Notes under the pieces: model-generated | Seen by the model: the letters and a program-made list of their open reading frames with translations, nothing else | Told to the model about the DNA's origin: nothing | Database searches by the model: none | From: Janibacter cremeus | GTDB lineage: Bacteria > Actinomycetota > Actinomycetes > Actinomycetales > Dermatophilaceae | Assembly: GCF_029395675.1 (NCBI RefSeq) | Contig: NZ_CP115184.1 | Location: forward strand, 3,348,001-3,412,000 | Length of the DNA: 64,000 nt | Reading direction: 5' to 3' | Program-made: the position numbers and the translations under genes | In this document: positions 33,196-43,418 of the stretch, piece by piece | Layout of the letters: each line of letters starts with the position of its first letter | Numbering within the stretch: position 1 is the stretch's first letter

Positions 33196-34698
33196 TCAGC
33201 GGGCCTGCACCTGAGCGATCCACGCCTCGATCTCGTCGGCGGAGTGCGGCCACTCGCCGGAGAGGTTGCGGCAGCCGTCCTCGGTGACGACGACGTCGTC
33301 CTCGAGGCGCACGCCGATGCCACGGAAGCGCTCGGGGACCTTGAGGTCGTCGGCCTTGAAGTACAGGCCCGGCTCGACGGTGAGGACCATGCCCGGTGCG
33401 AGCTCGGCGTCCATGTACTCCTCGCGCGTGGCCAGGGCGCAGTCGTGGACGTCGAGGCCGAGGTGGTGGCTCGTGCCGTGCACCATCCAGCGGCGGTGGT
33501 ACTGGCCGTGCTCCTTGTCGAGGGTGTCCTCGACGGAGACCCCCTCGGGCAGCAGCCCCCAGGCGTGCAGGTGCTCGGCGATGACGCGGATGGCGGCGGC
33601 GTGGACGTCGGAGAACTTCGCACCCGGCCGGACTGCGGCGATCCCGGCGGCCTGCGCGGCGACGACGGCCTCGTGGATCTCGCGCTGGGTCTCGCTGAAG
33701 GTCCCGCTCACCGGCAGCGTGCGCGTGATGTCGGCGGTGAAGAGCGAGTCGAGCTCGACGCCGGCGTCGAGCAGGATGAGGTCGCCCTCGGAGATGTCGC
33801 CGGTGTTCTTGATCCAGTGCAGCGTGTTGGCGTGGTCACCGGAGGCACAGATCGAGTCGTAGCCGACGCCGTTGCCCTGGTGGCGGGCGTGCAGGCCGAA
33901 GGTCCCCTCGACCCAGCGCTCGCCCCGACCGCGCTCGGGCAGGCTCGGCAGCTCACGGATGACCGCCTCGAAGCCGACGCGGGTGGCGTCGACGGCCTCC
34001 TGCATCTGCTCGACCTCCCAGTCGTCCTTGATCATCCGCAGATGGGACAGGTCGTGGGCGAGGGCCTCGTCCGCCTCCACCAGGCTCTCCTCGCTCGCGC
34101 CGCCCTGCACCCGCACGGTGTCCAGGCGGGCGGTCAGGGCGAGGTCGGCGTCGCGGACCATCCGCACGACGACCTGCCCGGCATCCTTGCCGATGGCGTC
34201 CTCGAGCTGGTCGACGTGGCGGCCGGTGAGGCCCAGCTCGGACTCGACGTCCTCGATCGACGGGCGGGCGCCGACCCAGAACTCCCCGTAGCGGGCGTCC
34301 CCGAAGAACTCCTCGGAGTCGCGCGGCGCCAGGGGACGGAAGTACAGCGAGGCCTCGTGGCCGGCTCGCTCGTCGGGGCCGCCCAGCGGCTCCATGACCA
34401 GGACGGCGTCCGGCTCCCGGTCGGCGCCCAGACCGGTGAGGTGGGCGAAGGCGGTGTGCGGCCGGAAGACGTAGTCGGTGTCGTTGGCGCGCACCTTCAA
34501 GCCACCCGCCGGGACGACCAGGCGCTCGCCCTCGTGGGCGGCGGAGACGGTGGCGCGGCGCTCGGCGGCGCGCCTCGCGGCCTCGGTCAGCGGGGGGCGG
34601 TCGCTCGACCGCGGCGCCCAGTCCTGGGCCACGAAGGCTCGGAACTCGTCCGTCGTCGGTCGCTTGCGGTTGTCTGCTTGCTGCTGCTCCTCGCTCAT
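33196..34698 (-). CDS. pepP: Xaa-Pro aminopeptidase (AMP_N + M24 metallopeptidase)
   Basis: 500 residues. An N-terminal AMP_N domain (to about 185; DYVFRPHTAFAHLTGL) precedes a pita-bread M24 domain with the metal ligands in LLDAGVELDSLFTADITRTLPVSG (two Asp), MVHGTSHHLGLDVHD (His), and late glutamates in VEPGLYFK and IGVRLEDDVVV. It cleaves N-terminal residues before proline. GACGAT lies six bases before the ATG. Length matches actinobacterial homologues (about 490-510). Confidence 0.9.
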   Translation of the reverse strand: MSEEQQQADNRKRPTTDEFRAFVAQDWAPRSSDRPPLTEAARRAAERRATVSAAHEGERLVVPAGGLKVRANDTDYVFRPHTAFAHLTGLGADREPDAVLVMEPLGGPDERAGHEASLYFRPLAPRDSEEFFGDARYGEFWVGARPSIEDVESELGLTGRHVDQLEDAIGKDAGQVVVRMVRDADLALTARLDTVRVQGGASEESLVEADEALAHDLSHLRMIKDDWEVEQMQEAVDATRVGFEAVIRELPSLPERGRGERWVEGTFGLHARHQGNGVGYDSICASGDHANTLHWIKNTGDISEGDLILLDAGVELDSLFTADITRTLPVSGTFSETQREIHEAVVAAQAAGIAAVRPGAKFSDVHAAAIRVIAEHLHAWGLLPEGVSVEDTLDKEHGQYHRRWMVHGTSHHLGLDVHDCALATREEYMDAELAPGMVLTVEPGLYFKADDLKVPERFRGIGVRLEDDVVVTEDGCRNLSGEWPHSADEIEAWIAQVQAR

Positions 34699-34704
34699 GG
34701 CGCC

Positions 34705-34710
34705 ATCGTC
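34705..34710 (-). promoter_or_regulatory. Leaderless-type -10 for pepP
   Basis: GACGAT on the minus strand, six bases before the ATG. Confidence 0.35.
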
Positions 34711-34788
34711 TCACCATGTGGCTCGGGGCTACGGCGGCGGAGGGGGTGACCCCCTTCGGCAGCCGGGAAGGAAGGTCGACAGAACAAC

Positions 34789-34794
34789 TAGCGT
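34789..34794 (+). promoter_or_regulatory. -10 box for a leaderless leader peptide
   Basis: TAGCGT, six bases (GACGAC), then ATG 34801. The spacing is the same as for the other leaderless-type genes in the window, which places transcription start at the leader-peptide ATG rather than the SDR gene. Confidence 0.45.
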
Positions 34795-34800
34795 GACGAC

Positions 34801-34845
34801 ATGAAAGTGTGGCATGTTGGTCGGGACGAAGGGAGTCGACGATGA
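34801..34845 (+). CDS. Candidate leaderless 14-residue leader peptide (uORF)
   Basis: ATG 34801 opens MKVWHVGRDEGSRR, ending in TGA that overlaps the SDR ATG at 34842 (ATGA). A TAGCGT box sits exactly six bases before the uORF ATG, so ribosomes would enter here and reinitiate on the SDR gene. Its GAAGGGAG codons also form the SDR ribosome-binding site. No homologue is known; translation is inferred. Confidence 0.4.
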   Translation: MKVWHVGRDEGSRR

Positions 34846-35561
34846 CTACTGCCCTGGTACTGGGCGGAGCCGGAGGGATCGGCGCGGCAGTGACCCGTCG
34901 CCTCGCGGCGGACCACGACGTGACCATCACCCACCACAGCCACCCGGAGCGCGCAGCGCAGCTGGCCGAGGAGCTGACGACCAACGAGCGCACGGTGCGC
35001 ACCCTCGAGGCCGACGCCACCACGGAGCAGGGCGTCGTGGCCGCCTTCGACGCGGCAGAGGAGGCCGGCGAGCTCGCCGTCGTCGTCAGCTGCGTCGGCG
35101 GCTGGGACTACCCCCGCATCACCGACCTGACGCGCGAGCAGATCGACGACTCGCTCTCCCTCAACCTCGTCTCGGCCCTGCTGGTGCTGCGCGAGGCGGC
35201 GCGCCGCGTCGCCGACGGCGGACGGATCGTCATGGTCTCCAGCGCCGCCGCGCGGGTCGCCCCGGCCCGGCAGAGCACCTACGCCGCAGCCAAGGCCGGA
35301 CTCGAGGCCGCGACGAGGGTCGCCGCCAAGGAGGTCGCCAAGCGCGGCGTCACGGCCAACGTCGTGCGTCCCGGGGCCACCGACACCGAGTACATGCGCT
35401 CGATCACCTCCGAGAAGGCGGTCGAAGCGATGGCCTCGAGCAACGCGTTGCGTCGCCTCGGCACTCCGGAGGACATCGCCGGCGTCGTCGCCTTCCTCGT
35501 CTCGGAGGACGCCCGCTGGGTCACCGGCGACGTCATCGACGCGAGCGGAGGTCTCGCATGA
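34842..35561 (+). CDS. Short-chain dehydrogenase/reductase
   Basis: 239 residues: NAD(P) motif GGAGGIGAAV (about 8-17), VVSCVGGWDYP in place of NNAG, catalytic Ser (VSSAAARVAP), Tyr and Lys in STYAAAKAGLEAA, and GDVIDASGGLA at the end. FabG-like, first structural gene of the three-gene unit SDR-HAD-boxD, each overlapping by ATGA. It may reduce or oxidise a hydroxyacyl intermediate of the benzoyl-CoA route; that is inference from the operon. Confidence 0.87.
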   Translation: MTTALVLGGAGGIGAAVTRRLAADHDVTITHHSHPERAAQLAEELTTNERTVRTLEADATTEQGVVAAFDAAEEAGELAVVVSCVGGWDYPRITDLTREQIDDSLSLNLVSALLVLREAARRVADGGRIVMVSSAAARVAPARQSTYAAAKAGLEAATRVAAKEVAKRGVTANVVRPGATDTEYMRSITSEKAVEAMASSNALRRLGTPEDIAGVVAFLVSEDARWVTGDVIDASGGLA

Positions 35562-36439
35562 CCGCCGGAGGGCTCCCCGCCCGCACCGGGGTCATCGGCG
35601 GCGGTCTCATGGGCGCCGGCATCGTGCACGGGATGCTCATGGCCGGCTGCGAGGTCGTCCTCCTCGAGCGGGACGTGGAAAGCGTGTCAGCGGCAACATC
35701 TCGAGTGCAGCGCTCGTGCGACAAGAGCGTCGAGCGCGGCAAGATCACCGACGCCGCCGAGCCCATGGCTCGCCTGACCACGACCACCGACGCGGCCGAC
35801 CTCGCCGGGTGCGGCCTCGTCGTCGAGGCCGTCCCCGAGGACGAGGCGCTCAAGCGGGAGACGCTGCAGCGCGCGGAGGCCGTCATCGCCGCCGATGCGG
35901 CCCTGGCCACCAACACCTCGAGCATCTCGCTCGACGCCCTGGCCACCTCCCTTCGCCACCCGGAGCGGCTGCTCGGCCTGCACTTCTTCAACCCGGTGCC
36001 CGCGAGCAAGCTCGTCGAGATCGTCATCGCGACCGCGACCGACGAGGCCTGGCGCGAGCGTGCCGTGGGATGGGTGCGCGACGGGCTCGGCAAGACGCCG
36101 GTCGTCGTCGCGGACTCGCCGGGCTTCGCCAGCAGCCGCCTCGGGGTCGCGATCGGCCTCGAGGCGATCCGCATGCTCGAGTCCGGCGTCGCCTCCGCGG
36201 AGGACATCGACGCGGCCATGTCCCTGGGCTACGGCCACCCGATGGGCCCGCTGAAGCTCACCGACCTCGTCGGCCTCGACACCCGCCTGGGCATCGCCCG
36301 CTACCTCGAGCGCGAGCTCGGGCCCCGCTTCGCCCCGCCGCAGCTGCTCGTCGACCTGGTCGAGCAGGGCCACCACGGCCGCAAGACCGGGCGCGGCTTC
36401 TACGACTGGAACGACGACACGCAGGAGAAGACAGCATGA
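35558..36439 (+). CDS. 3-hydroxyacyl-CoA dehydrogenase
   Basis: 293 residues. NAD motif GVIGGGLMGAGI (about 11-22), TNTSSISLDALA, the catalytic His-containing GLHFFNPVPASKLVEIV, and a C-terminal helical domain with YGHPMGPLKLTDLVGLDTRL. Predicted to oxidise 3-hydroxyadipyl-CoA to 3-oxoadipyl-CoA (PaaH-like) in the lower benzoyl-CoA pathway. The start overlaps the SDR stop and the stop overlaps boxD. Confidence 0.9.
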   Translation: MTAGGLPARTGVIGGGLMGAGIVHGMLMAGCEVVLLERDVESVSAATSRVQRSCDKSVERGKITDAAEPMARLTTTTDAADLAGCGLVVEAVPEDEALKRETLQRAEAVIAADAALATNTSSISLDALATSLRHPERLLGLHFFNPVPASKLVEIVIATATDEAWRERAVGWVRDGLGKTPVVVADSPGFASSRLGVAIGLEAIRMLESGVASAEDIDAAMSLGYGHPMGPLKLTDLVGLDTRLGIARYLERELGPRFAPPQLLVDLVEQGHHGRKTGRGFYDWNDDTQEKTA

Positions 36440-37983
36440 GTGAGATCCTCGAGAGCTACGTCGCCGGCCGATGGGCCGCCGGCACCGGAGAGGGCCGCGA
36501 GGTCCACGACGCCGTGACCGGCGAGGTCGTGACCCGGGTGTCCAGCGAGGGCATCGACCTGGGGGAGGCCGTCGCCCACGCCAGGACGAAGGGGGGACCC
36601 GCCCTCCGCGCGATGACCTTCCCCGAGCGCGCGGCCGCGCTCAAGGCCGCGGCCGGTGCCGTCCAGGAGGGCAAGGACGAGCTCTACGCCCTGTCCGCCC
36701 GGGCCGGCTGCACCGCGCGCGACTCCGCCGTCGACGTCGACGGCGGCATCGGCACGGCCATGGTCTACGCCTCGCTCGGCCGCAAGGGCCTGCCCGAGGG
36801 CACCGTGGTCGTCGAGGACGACTTCATCCAGCTGGGCAAGGAGGGCGTCTTCGGCGGACGGCACGTGCTGAGCAGCCCCCACGGCATCTCCCTGCAGATC
36901 AACGCCTTCAACTTCCCCGTCTGGGGGATGCTCGAGAAGCTGGCACCCGCCCTCCTCGCCGGCGTCCCGACGATCGTCAAGCCGGCCACGCCGACGGCCT
37001 ACGTCGCCGTCGCAGCGGTGCGGATGATGATCGACTCCGGCGCCCTTCCCGAGGGTGCGCTGCAGGTCGTCGCGGGCTCGATCCCGGGCCTCCTCGACGA
37101 GCTCGGCGGCCAGGACCACATCGGCTTCACCGGCTCGGCGGACACCGCGGCGATGCTGCGGCGCGACCCGGCCGTCACCGAGCGCTCGGCGCACTTCAAC
37201 GCCGAGGCGGACAGCCTCAACGCCTCCGTCCTCGGGCCCGACGCGGTCCCCGGCGAGCCGGAGTTCGACCTCTTCGTCAAGGCCCTCGTCACCGAGATGA
37301 CGGTCAAGGCGGGGCAGAAGTGCACCGCGATCCGCCGCGCGATCGTCCCCGAGTCCCAGCTGGACGCGGTCGCCGACGCGGTCTCCGAGCGCCTCTCGGG
37401 CGTCGTCGTCGGGGCGCCGGGTGCGGAGGGCGTGCGCATGGGCGCCCTCGTCGGCACCGACCAGCGCGCCGACGTGCAGAAGGCCGCCCGGCAGATCGCC
37501 GACGCCGGCACCGTCGTCTTCGGCGACCTCGACTCCGTCGACGTCGTCGGTGCCGACGCGGACAAGGGTGCCTTCATGTCACCGGTGCTCGTGCGCATCG
37601 ACGACGCGGACCGTCGCGAGCCGCACGAGGTCGAGGCCTTCGGCCCGGTGAGCGCCCTGATGGGCTACCGCGACGCCGACCACGCGGTCGAGCTGATGGC
37701 CCGGGGCGAAGGGAGCCTGGCCGGCTCCGTCGTGTCCGCGGACCCGGACTTCGTCTCGGCGATCGTCGCCGGGGCGGCACCGTGGCACGGGCGCATCCTC
37801 GTCCTCGACCGCGACAGCGCGCCCGAGTCGACCGGGCACGGCACGCCGATGCCGCAGCTCGTCCACGGTGGCCCCGGCCGCGCCGGCGGGGGAGAGGAGG
37901 AGGGCGGCCTGCGGGCCGTGTACGCCCACCTCCAGCGCACGGCGGTCCAGGGCAGCCCGGCGGTCCTCGACCGGCTCGGCTGA
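36436..37983 (+). CDS. boxD: 3,4-dehydroadipyl-CoA semialdehyde dehydrogenase (BoxD; PaaZ ALDH-like)
   Basis: 515-residue aldehyde dehydrogenase that would oxidise the ring-opened semialdehyde made by BoxC. HISLQINAFNFPVWGM-type segment (residues about 153-168), TGSADTAAM, the glutamate in NAEADSLNA, and catalytic Cys in KAGQKCTAIRRA. It resembles the aldehyde dehydrogenase half of PaaZ, but ends where PaaZ's MaoC half would begin, which fits BoxD (about 500 residues) rather than a truncation. ATGA overlap with the dehydrogenase upstream; boxB starts 98 bases downstream from its own promoter. Confidence 0.8.
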   Translation: MSEILESYVAGRWAAGTGEGREVHDAVTGEVVTRVSSEGIDLGEAVAHARTKGGPALRAMTFPERAAALKAAAGAVQEGKDELYALSARAGCTARDSAVDVDGGIGTAMVYASLGRKGLPEGTVVVEDDFIQLGKEGVFGGRHVLSSPHGISLQINAFNFPVWGMLEKLAPALLAGVPTIVKPATPTAYVAVAAVRMMIDSGALPEGALQVVAGSIPGLLDELGGQDHIGFTGSADTAAMLRRDPAVTERSAHFNAEADSLNASVLGPDAVPGEPEFDLFVKALVTEMTVKAGQKCTAIRRAIVPESQLDAVADAVSERLSGVVVGAPGAEGVRMGALVGTDQRADVQKAARQIADAGTVVFGDLDSVDVVGADADKGAFMSPVLVRIDDADRREPHEVEAFGPVSALMGYRDADHAVELMARGEGSLAGSVVSADPDFVSAIVAGAAPWHGRILVLDRDSAPESTGHGTPMPQLVHGGPGRAGGGEEEGGLRAVYAHLQRTAVQGSPAVLDRLG

Positions 37984-38014
37984 CCCCCTTCGCAAACCGA
38001 TAGTCCACAAAGTC

Positions 38015-38043
38015 TTGTCGTCGCGACAGGGCATCTGTAGAGT
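38015..38043 (+). promoter_or_regulatory. boxB promoter
   Basis: TTGTCG, 17 bases, TAGAGT. The -10 is of the same TGTAGA type found before the importer operon and boxC. TAGTCCACAA lies just upstream in the position of the TACTACRA element seen at those promoters. Confidence 0.5.
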
Positions 38044-38081
38044 AAACCGAAGCCTCCGCAACGACGCGCCAAGGAGAGAGC

Positions 38082-39574
<1,493 letters not shown>

Positions 39575-39578
<4 letters not shown>

Positions 39579-40117
39579 CCTCCCTGACGTGGGAGCACGA
39601 GGCTCGGCCGATCTGGGACGCGGAGAAGGCGAGGATCGCCGCCTCCGCCCCGGAAGGGGCCCTGGCCTTCGACTTCGCGGACGGCGCCGAGCTCCCCGGT
39701 GACTGGTTCGTGGCTCGGGACGGTGACTCCGTGGTCGGCTTCGGCTCCCTCGACACGACCTGGGGCGGCGACGCCGAGATCACCCTCGTCGTCGACGCGC
39801 AGCGTCAGGGCCAGGGCGTCGGGACCTTCGTCATGGACCACCTCGAGCAGGAGGCCGGCGACCGGGGCATCAACTACGTCTACAACACCGTGCGGGACAC
39901 CCACCCGCAGCGTGACGACGTCCACGACTGGCTCCTCGTGCGCGGCTACCGGGGCAACGAGTCCGACGCCTCGCTGCGCAAGCACGTCGGCGAGAAGCCG
40001 CACGCGCAGTTCGGTCCCGTCCAGACCTCCCCGCCGGAGCGGGTGCCCTCGGGCTCGCGCTCCGAGGGTCAGGAGGAGAGCGGCGACTACGTCGGTGTGG
40101 AGTCACACCGCTACTGA
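39575..40117 (+). CDS. GNAT acetyltransferase translationally coupled to boxB
   Basis: 180 residues. Acetyl-CoA site VVDAQRQGQGVGTFVMDHLEQEA (about 69-91) and a final WLLVRGYRGNESDASLRK segment place it in GNAT. The GTG overlaps the boxB stop (GTGA), so it is made with BoxB. Such a gene is not a standard box-pathway member. It might acetylate an enzyme lysine (for example the CoA ligase) or detoxify a metabolite; both are inference. The last 40 residues are charged and disordered. Confidence 0.75.
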
Positions 40118-40127
40118 CCGACAGTGA

Positions 40128-40171
40128 GACGAAGGGAGGTGCGCACCGGCGGGTGCGCACCTCCCTTCGTC
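40128..40171. terminator. Perfect 20-bp bidirectional terminator
   Basis: GACGAAGGGAGGTGCGCACC and its exact complement lie between the convergent GNAT and paaX-like genes. The arms carry CGAAGGGAG, a one-base variant of the over-represented 9-mer. Confidence 0.8.
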
Positions 40172-40181
40172 GTGCCGGGGG

Positions 40182-41051
40182 TCAGGTGCGCTCGCCGGCG
40201 GCGGTCTCCATGCGCTCCCACTCGCGCTGGGCGAGGCGGTGCCAGCGGTCGCGGCGGGTGTGGAAGAGGGTCGCGGCCTGGGGGCCGGGCCAGTCCCGGG
40301 GGAGCAGCTCGGCCGGCAGGTCCGGGTCGGCGAAGGGGAAGGAGCGCCAGGCCTGGATGAGCTCCACCTGGGCGACGAAGGCCTCCGCATCGTCGGCGAC
40401 GGTCCGCTCGGCGAACTCCTCGACGAACTCGACGTAGCGGTCGCGCACCTCGTCCAGGTCCCACGCGGCGTCGATGAGCGAGGCGGGGTCCGTGCCGGCC
40501 GCACGTCGACCGACCCACGCGAAGGCGCGGTCGCTCAGGTCGAGGTCGGCGAGGACCGTCTGCACCTCCTCCTCCTTGTCGGCGTCCGGGATGATCCACA
40601 TGCCGGGGGTGGGGCAGCCCAGGCCGAGCCAGGTCAGGCGGGTGCGCAGCTTGTGCCGGGTGCTGCGCTGCGACTCGGGGACCGCGGCCGCCACGACGAG
40701 CCACCGCCCGTCCCAGGTGCGCTGGTTGCGCAGGAAGCCGTAGATGCGCTCGGTGCCCTCCGCGAGTAGCACGCGGCCCTTCTCGGTGATCCGCCACCGG
40801 ACGCGTCGACCGTGGCGCTCGGAGACGATGATCCCTTGGCTCGCGGTGCGGGCGATCGTCTGGCGGGCCGACTTCTCCTCCACCCCGAGGCCGGCGAGCG
40901 CGGCGACGAGGCTGCCCGTCCAGGCCGATCCGTCCCGGGGGTGGACGAACTCGCCGAGGATCGTCAGGAGCAGCGATCGGGCACTGGCCGTCGTCGTCCG
41001 GTCGCCGGCCGACGGCGCGGCCTTGCTGTCCACCTTCGTCGTCACGCTCAT
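40182..41051 (-). CDS. PaaX-family transcriptional regulator
   Basis: 289 residues: N-terminal winged helix (SLLLTILGEFVHPRDGSAWTGSLVAALAGLGVEEKSARQTIARTASQGII), a central PaaX domain (RWLVVAAAVPESQRSTRHKLRTRLTWLGLG) and the C-terminal PaaX_C part (FVAQVELIQAWRSFPFADPDLPAELLP). PaaX repressors respond to phenylacetyl-CoA; by position this one should respond to benzoyl-CoA or a related thioester and control the box genes. GAGGAG abuts the first ATG with no spacing, so the GTG two codons later (41045) may be the true start. Confidence 0.85.
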   Translation of the reverse strand: MSVTTKVDSKAAPSAGDRTTTASARSLLLTILGEFVHPRDGSAWTGSLVAALAGLGVEEKSARQTIARTASQGIIVSERHGRRVRWRITEKGRVLLAEGTERIYGFLRNQRTWDGRWLVVAAAVPESQRSTRHKLRTRLTWLGLGCPTPGMWIIPDADKEEEVQTVLADLDLSDRAFAWVGRRAAGTDPASLIDAAWDLDEVRDRYVEFVEEFAERTVADDAEAFVAQVELIQAWRSFPFADPDLPAELLPRDWPGPQAATLFHTRRDRWHRLAQREWERMETAAGERT

Positions 41052-41174
41052 CTCCTCGGATCACGAGTAGGGGTGGGTCCCACGCCCCTCGCGACCGTAC
41101 AACGTCACCCGGTTGGTGCCATCGGCTCCGACGGTCCCCGCTCGGGGCCGGCCACGCCCGCGTTCTCTGCAACC

Positions 41175-41214
41175 TACTACGAAAAGTTACCGACGCGCCT
41201 ATTGACTGTAGAAC
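41175..41214 (+). promoter_or_regulatory. Promoter and shared upstream element of the importer operon
   Basis: TACTACGA (41175-41182) lies 34 bases before TAGAAC (41209-41214), with TTACCG 16 bases upstream of the latter. An alternative pair, TTGACT-17-CATTCT, overlaps. The same TACTACRA-to-TAGAA spacing recurs before boxC. Confidence 0.5.
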
Positions 41215-41305
41215 GAATGCGCGACATTCTCGGTGGAGCCGACGACGGGGTCGGCGCGCAGCGCCCATCCCGTCGTGCCTGTTCACACACACCCCTGGAG
41301 TACGC

Positions 41306-42484
41306 ATGCGCCCCACCCGAGCCCTTCCGCTGGCCCTCACCGCGACCCTCGCCCTCACCGCGTGCGGCGGGTCCGCACTCTCCGGCGGCGACGGGGGTGG
41401 TGGCGAGGGCGACGACAGCGTCACCATCGGTCTCCTCGTGCCCAAGTCCGGCGTCTACGCCCCCCTCGGTGAGGACATGGAGGCCGGCTTCCGCCTCTTC
41501 CTCGAGCAGAACGAGAAGCAGCTCGGCGGCAAGGACGTCAAGGTGAAGGTCGTCGACGAGGGCGGCGGGCCCGACGACGGCGTCCCCGCCGGCACCACGC
41601 TCGCCCAGGACGAGTCGGTCGACGCCGTCGTCGGCATCGTCAACTCGGCCGTGGCCCTGGGCCTGACCGACGCCTTCACCGAGGCCAAGAAGCCGCTGGT
41701 CATCGCCAACGCCGGCGCCAACGCGATCACCGGTGACAGCGGCTCCGACTACGTCTGGCGCACCAGCTTCGCCAACGGCGAGGTCGGTGCGGCCATGGGC
41801 GAGCACGTGGCCAAGGAGGTCGACGGCGAGGTCTACCTCGTGGGCCCCGACTACGCCGCGGGCGACGAGTTCCTCGCCGGCTTCAAGGAGACCTTCGAGG
41901 CGGCCGGCGGCAAGATCGCGGGCACCCAGATGACCCCCTTCGGCACGACGACCAACTTCCAGCCGTACCTGCAGAAGGTCCGCAACGCCGACCCGGACGC
42001 GGTCTTCGCCTTCTACGCGGGCTCCGAGGCGGTCACCTTCGTCAAGCAGTACGACAGCCTCGGCCTGCACGGCAAGATCCCCTTCTACGCCACCGGCTTC
42101 CTCACCGAGGGCGGTGCCCTGGAGGCGCAGGCCGGCGCGGCCGAGGGCATCTTCACCTCGCTGCACTACTCCTCGGCCCTGGAGAACGAGACGAACGCGC
42201 AGTTCGTCAAGGACTACCAGGAGGCCAACAACGAGCCGCCGACCGTCTACGCGGTGCAGGCCTACGACGCGGCCGCGGCGCTCGGCCAGGCCCTGGAGAC
42301 CGGCACCTCCGGCGACGACATCGTCGAGGGGCTGAAGGGCATCGAGGAGATCGACAGCCCGCGCGGCGCCTGGTCCTTCAAGAACAACGGTCCGGACCAG
42401 ACGTACTACCTGCGCAAGGTGGCCCAGCAGGACGGTGAGTGGACGAACGTCATCGAGAGCGAGCTGACCAAGCCCTCCTCCTGA
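41306..42484 (+). CDS. Branched-chain-type ABC transporter substrate-binding lipoprotein
   Basis: 392 residues, lipobox LTAC (Cys 20), then a Gly-rich linker and a Leu/Ile/Val-binding-protein fold (VTIGLLVPKSGVYAPLGEDMEAGFRLFLEQ; VDAVVGIVNSAVALGLTDAF; VYLVGPDYAAGDEF). First gene of a five-gene importer unit inside the box cluster, so its ligand is probably benzoate or a similar aromatic acid rather than an amino acid. TTGACT/TAGAAC promoter elements lie about 100 bases upstream. Confidence 0.88.
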   Translation: MRPTRALPLALTATLALTACGGSALSGGDGGGGEGDDSVTIGLLVPKSGVYAPLGEDMEAGFRLFLEQNEKQLGGKDVKVKVVDEGGGPDDGVPAGTTLAQDESVDAVVGIVNSAVALGLTDAFTEAKKPLVIANAGANAITGDSGSDYVWRTSFANGEVGAAMGEHVAKEVDGEVYLVGPDYAAGDEFLAGFKETFEAAGGKIAGTQMTPFGTTTNFQPYLQKVRNADPDAVFAFYAGSEAVTFVKQYDSLGLHGKIPFYATGFLTEGGALEAQAGAAEGIFTSLHYSSALENETNAQFVKDYQEANNEPPTVYAVQAYDAAAALGQALETGTSGDDIVEGLKGIEEIDSPRGAWSFKNNGPDQTYYLRKVAQQDGEWTNVIESELTKPSS

Positions 42485-42512
42485 CCCCTTCCGCCCCACC
42501 AGGAGTGAATCT

Positions 42513-43418
42513 GTGACCGCACTGACGGCCAACCTCATCACCGACAACGCGGTGACGATCGTGGACGGGCTCGCCTTCGGCGTCCTGCTCTTCGTCATCG
42601 CACTCGGACTGTCCCTCGTCTTCGGCGTCATGGACGTCCTCAACCTCGCCCACGGGGCCACGTACCTCGTCGGCGCCTACATCGCCGTCGCGCTCTTCGG
42701 GGGCGGGACGACGGTCACCCTGCTGGCCTTCGCGGGGGCGGTCGTCCTCGCGGCCGTCCTCGGTGGCCTGGGTGGCTGGGGGCTGTCCGCGATGGTCCGA
42801 CCGGTGGCCAACCGCGGCCACCTGGACCAGGCGCTGCTCACCCTGGGCATCGCACTCGTCGCCGCCGACCTGATCTCGATGCAGTTCGGCAACGAGGTGC
42901 AGACGGTCCCCGCACCGGCGGGCCTGGACGGCAGCATGTCGGTCTTCGGCCAGTCCTACCCGGTCTACCGGCTGATCGTCATCATCGTCGGTGGGCTGCT
43001 GGCCGTCGGTGCGCTCTACGTCATCGAGCGCACCCGCGTCGGCTCGCTCGTGCGGGCCTCGGTCGTCGACCCGCAGATGGTCTCCGCCCTCGGGGTCGAC
43101 ACCAAGCGCCTCGTCACCGGGGTCTTCGCCGCCGGCGCCGCCCTCGCGGCCGCCGGCGGCGTGATCGGCGGGCCGATCCTCTCCGCCTATCCCGGCCTGG
43201 ACAACCGGGTGCTCCTGCTCGGCCTCGTCGTCGTCGTCATCGGCGGCCTCGGCTCGGTCAGCGGCGCGCTCGTCGGGGCGCTGGTCATCGGCCAGATCGA
43301 GACGCTCGGCGTCTCCCTCCTGCCGAACCACGCGTCCTTCCTCGTCTTCGGTGCCATGGGTCTGATCCTGCTGCTGCGCCCCCAGGGCCTGCTCGGCCGG
43401 AAGGAGGTGGCGGCATGA
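42513..43418 (+). CDS. ABC transporter permease, LivH-like
   Basis: 301 residues, about eight transmembrane helices, with the LivH/M-type signatures GLSLVFGVMDVLNLAHG near the N-terminus and a conserved cytoplasmic loop around VDPQMVSALGVDTKRL. GTG start preceded by AGGAGTG. Overlaps the next permease by four bases. Forms the aromatic-acid importer channel with LivM-like 43415. Confidence 0.88.
   Translation: MTALTANLITDNAVTIVDGLAFGVLLFVIALGLSLVFGVMDVLNLAHGATYLVGAYIAVALFGGGTTVTLLAFAGAVVLAAVLGGLGGWGLSAMVRPVANRGHLDQALLTLGIALVAADLISMQFGNEVQTVPAPAGLDGSMSVFGQSYPVYRLIVIIVGGLLAVGALYVIERTRVGSLVRASVVDPQMVSALGVDTKRLVTGVFAAGAALAAAGGVIGGPILSAYPGLDNRVLLLGLVVVVIGGLGSVSGALVGALVIGQIETLGVSLLPNHASFLVFGAMGLILLLRPQGLLGRKEVAA

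Noticed and set aside
36436..37983. Truncated bifunctional PaaZ
   Set aside because: The lack of the MaoC half first looked like a deletion, but the box-pathway context and full ALDH length fit BoxD.
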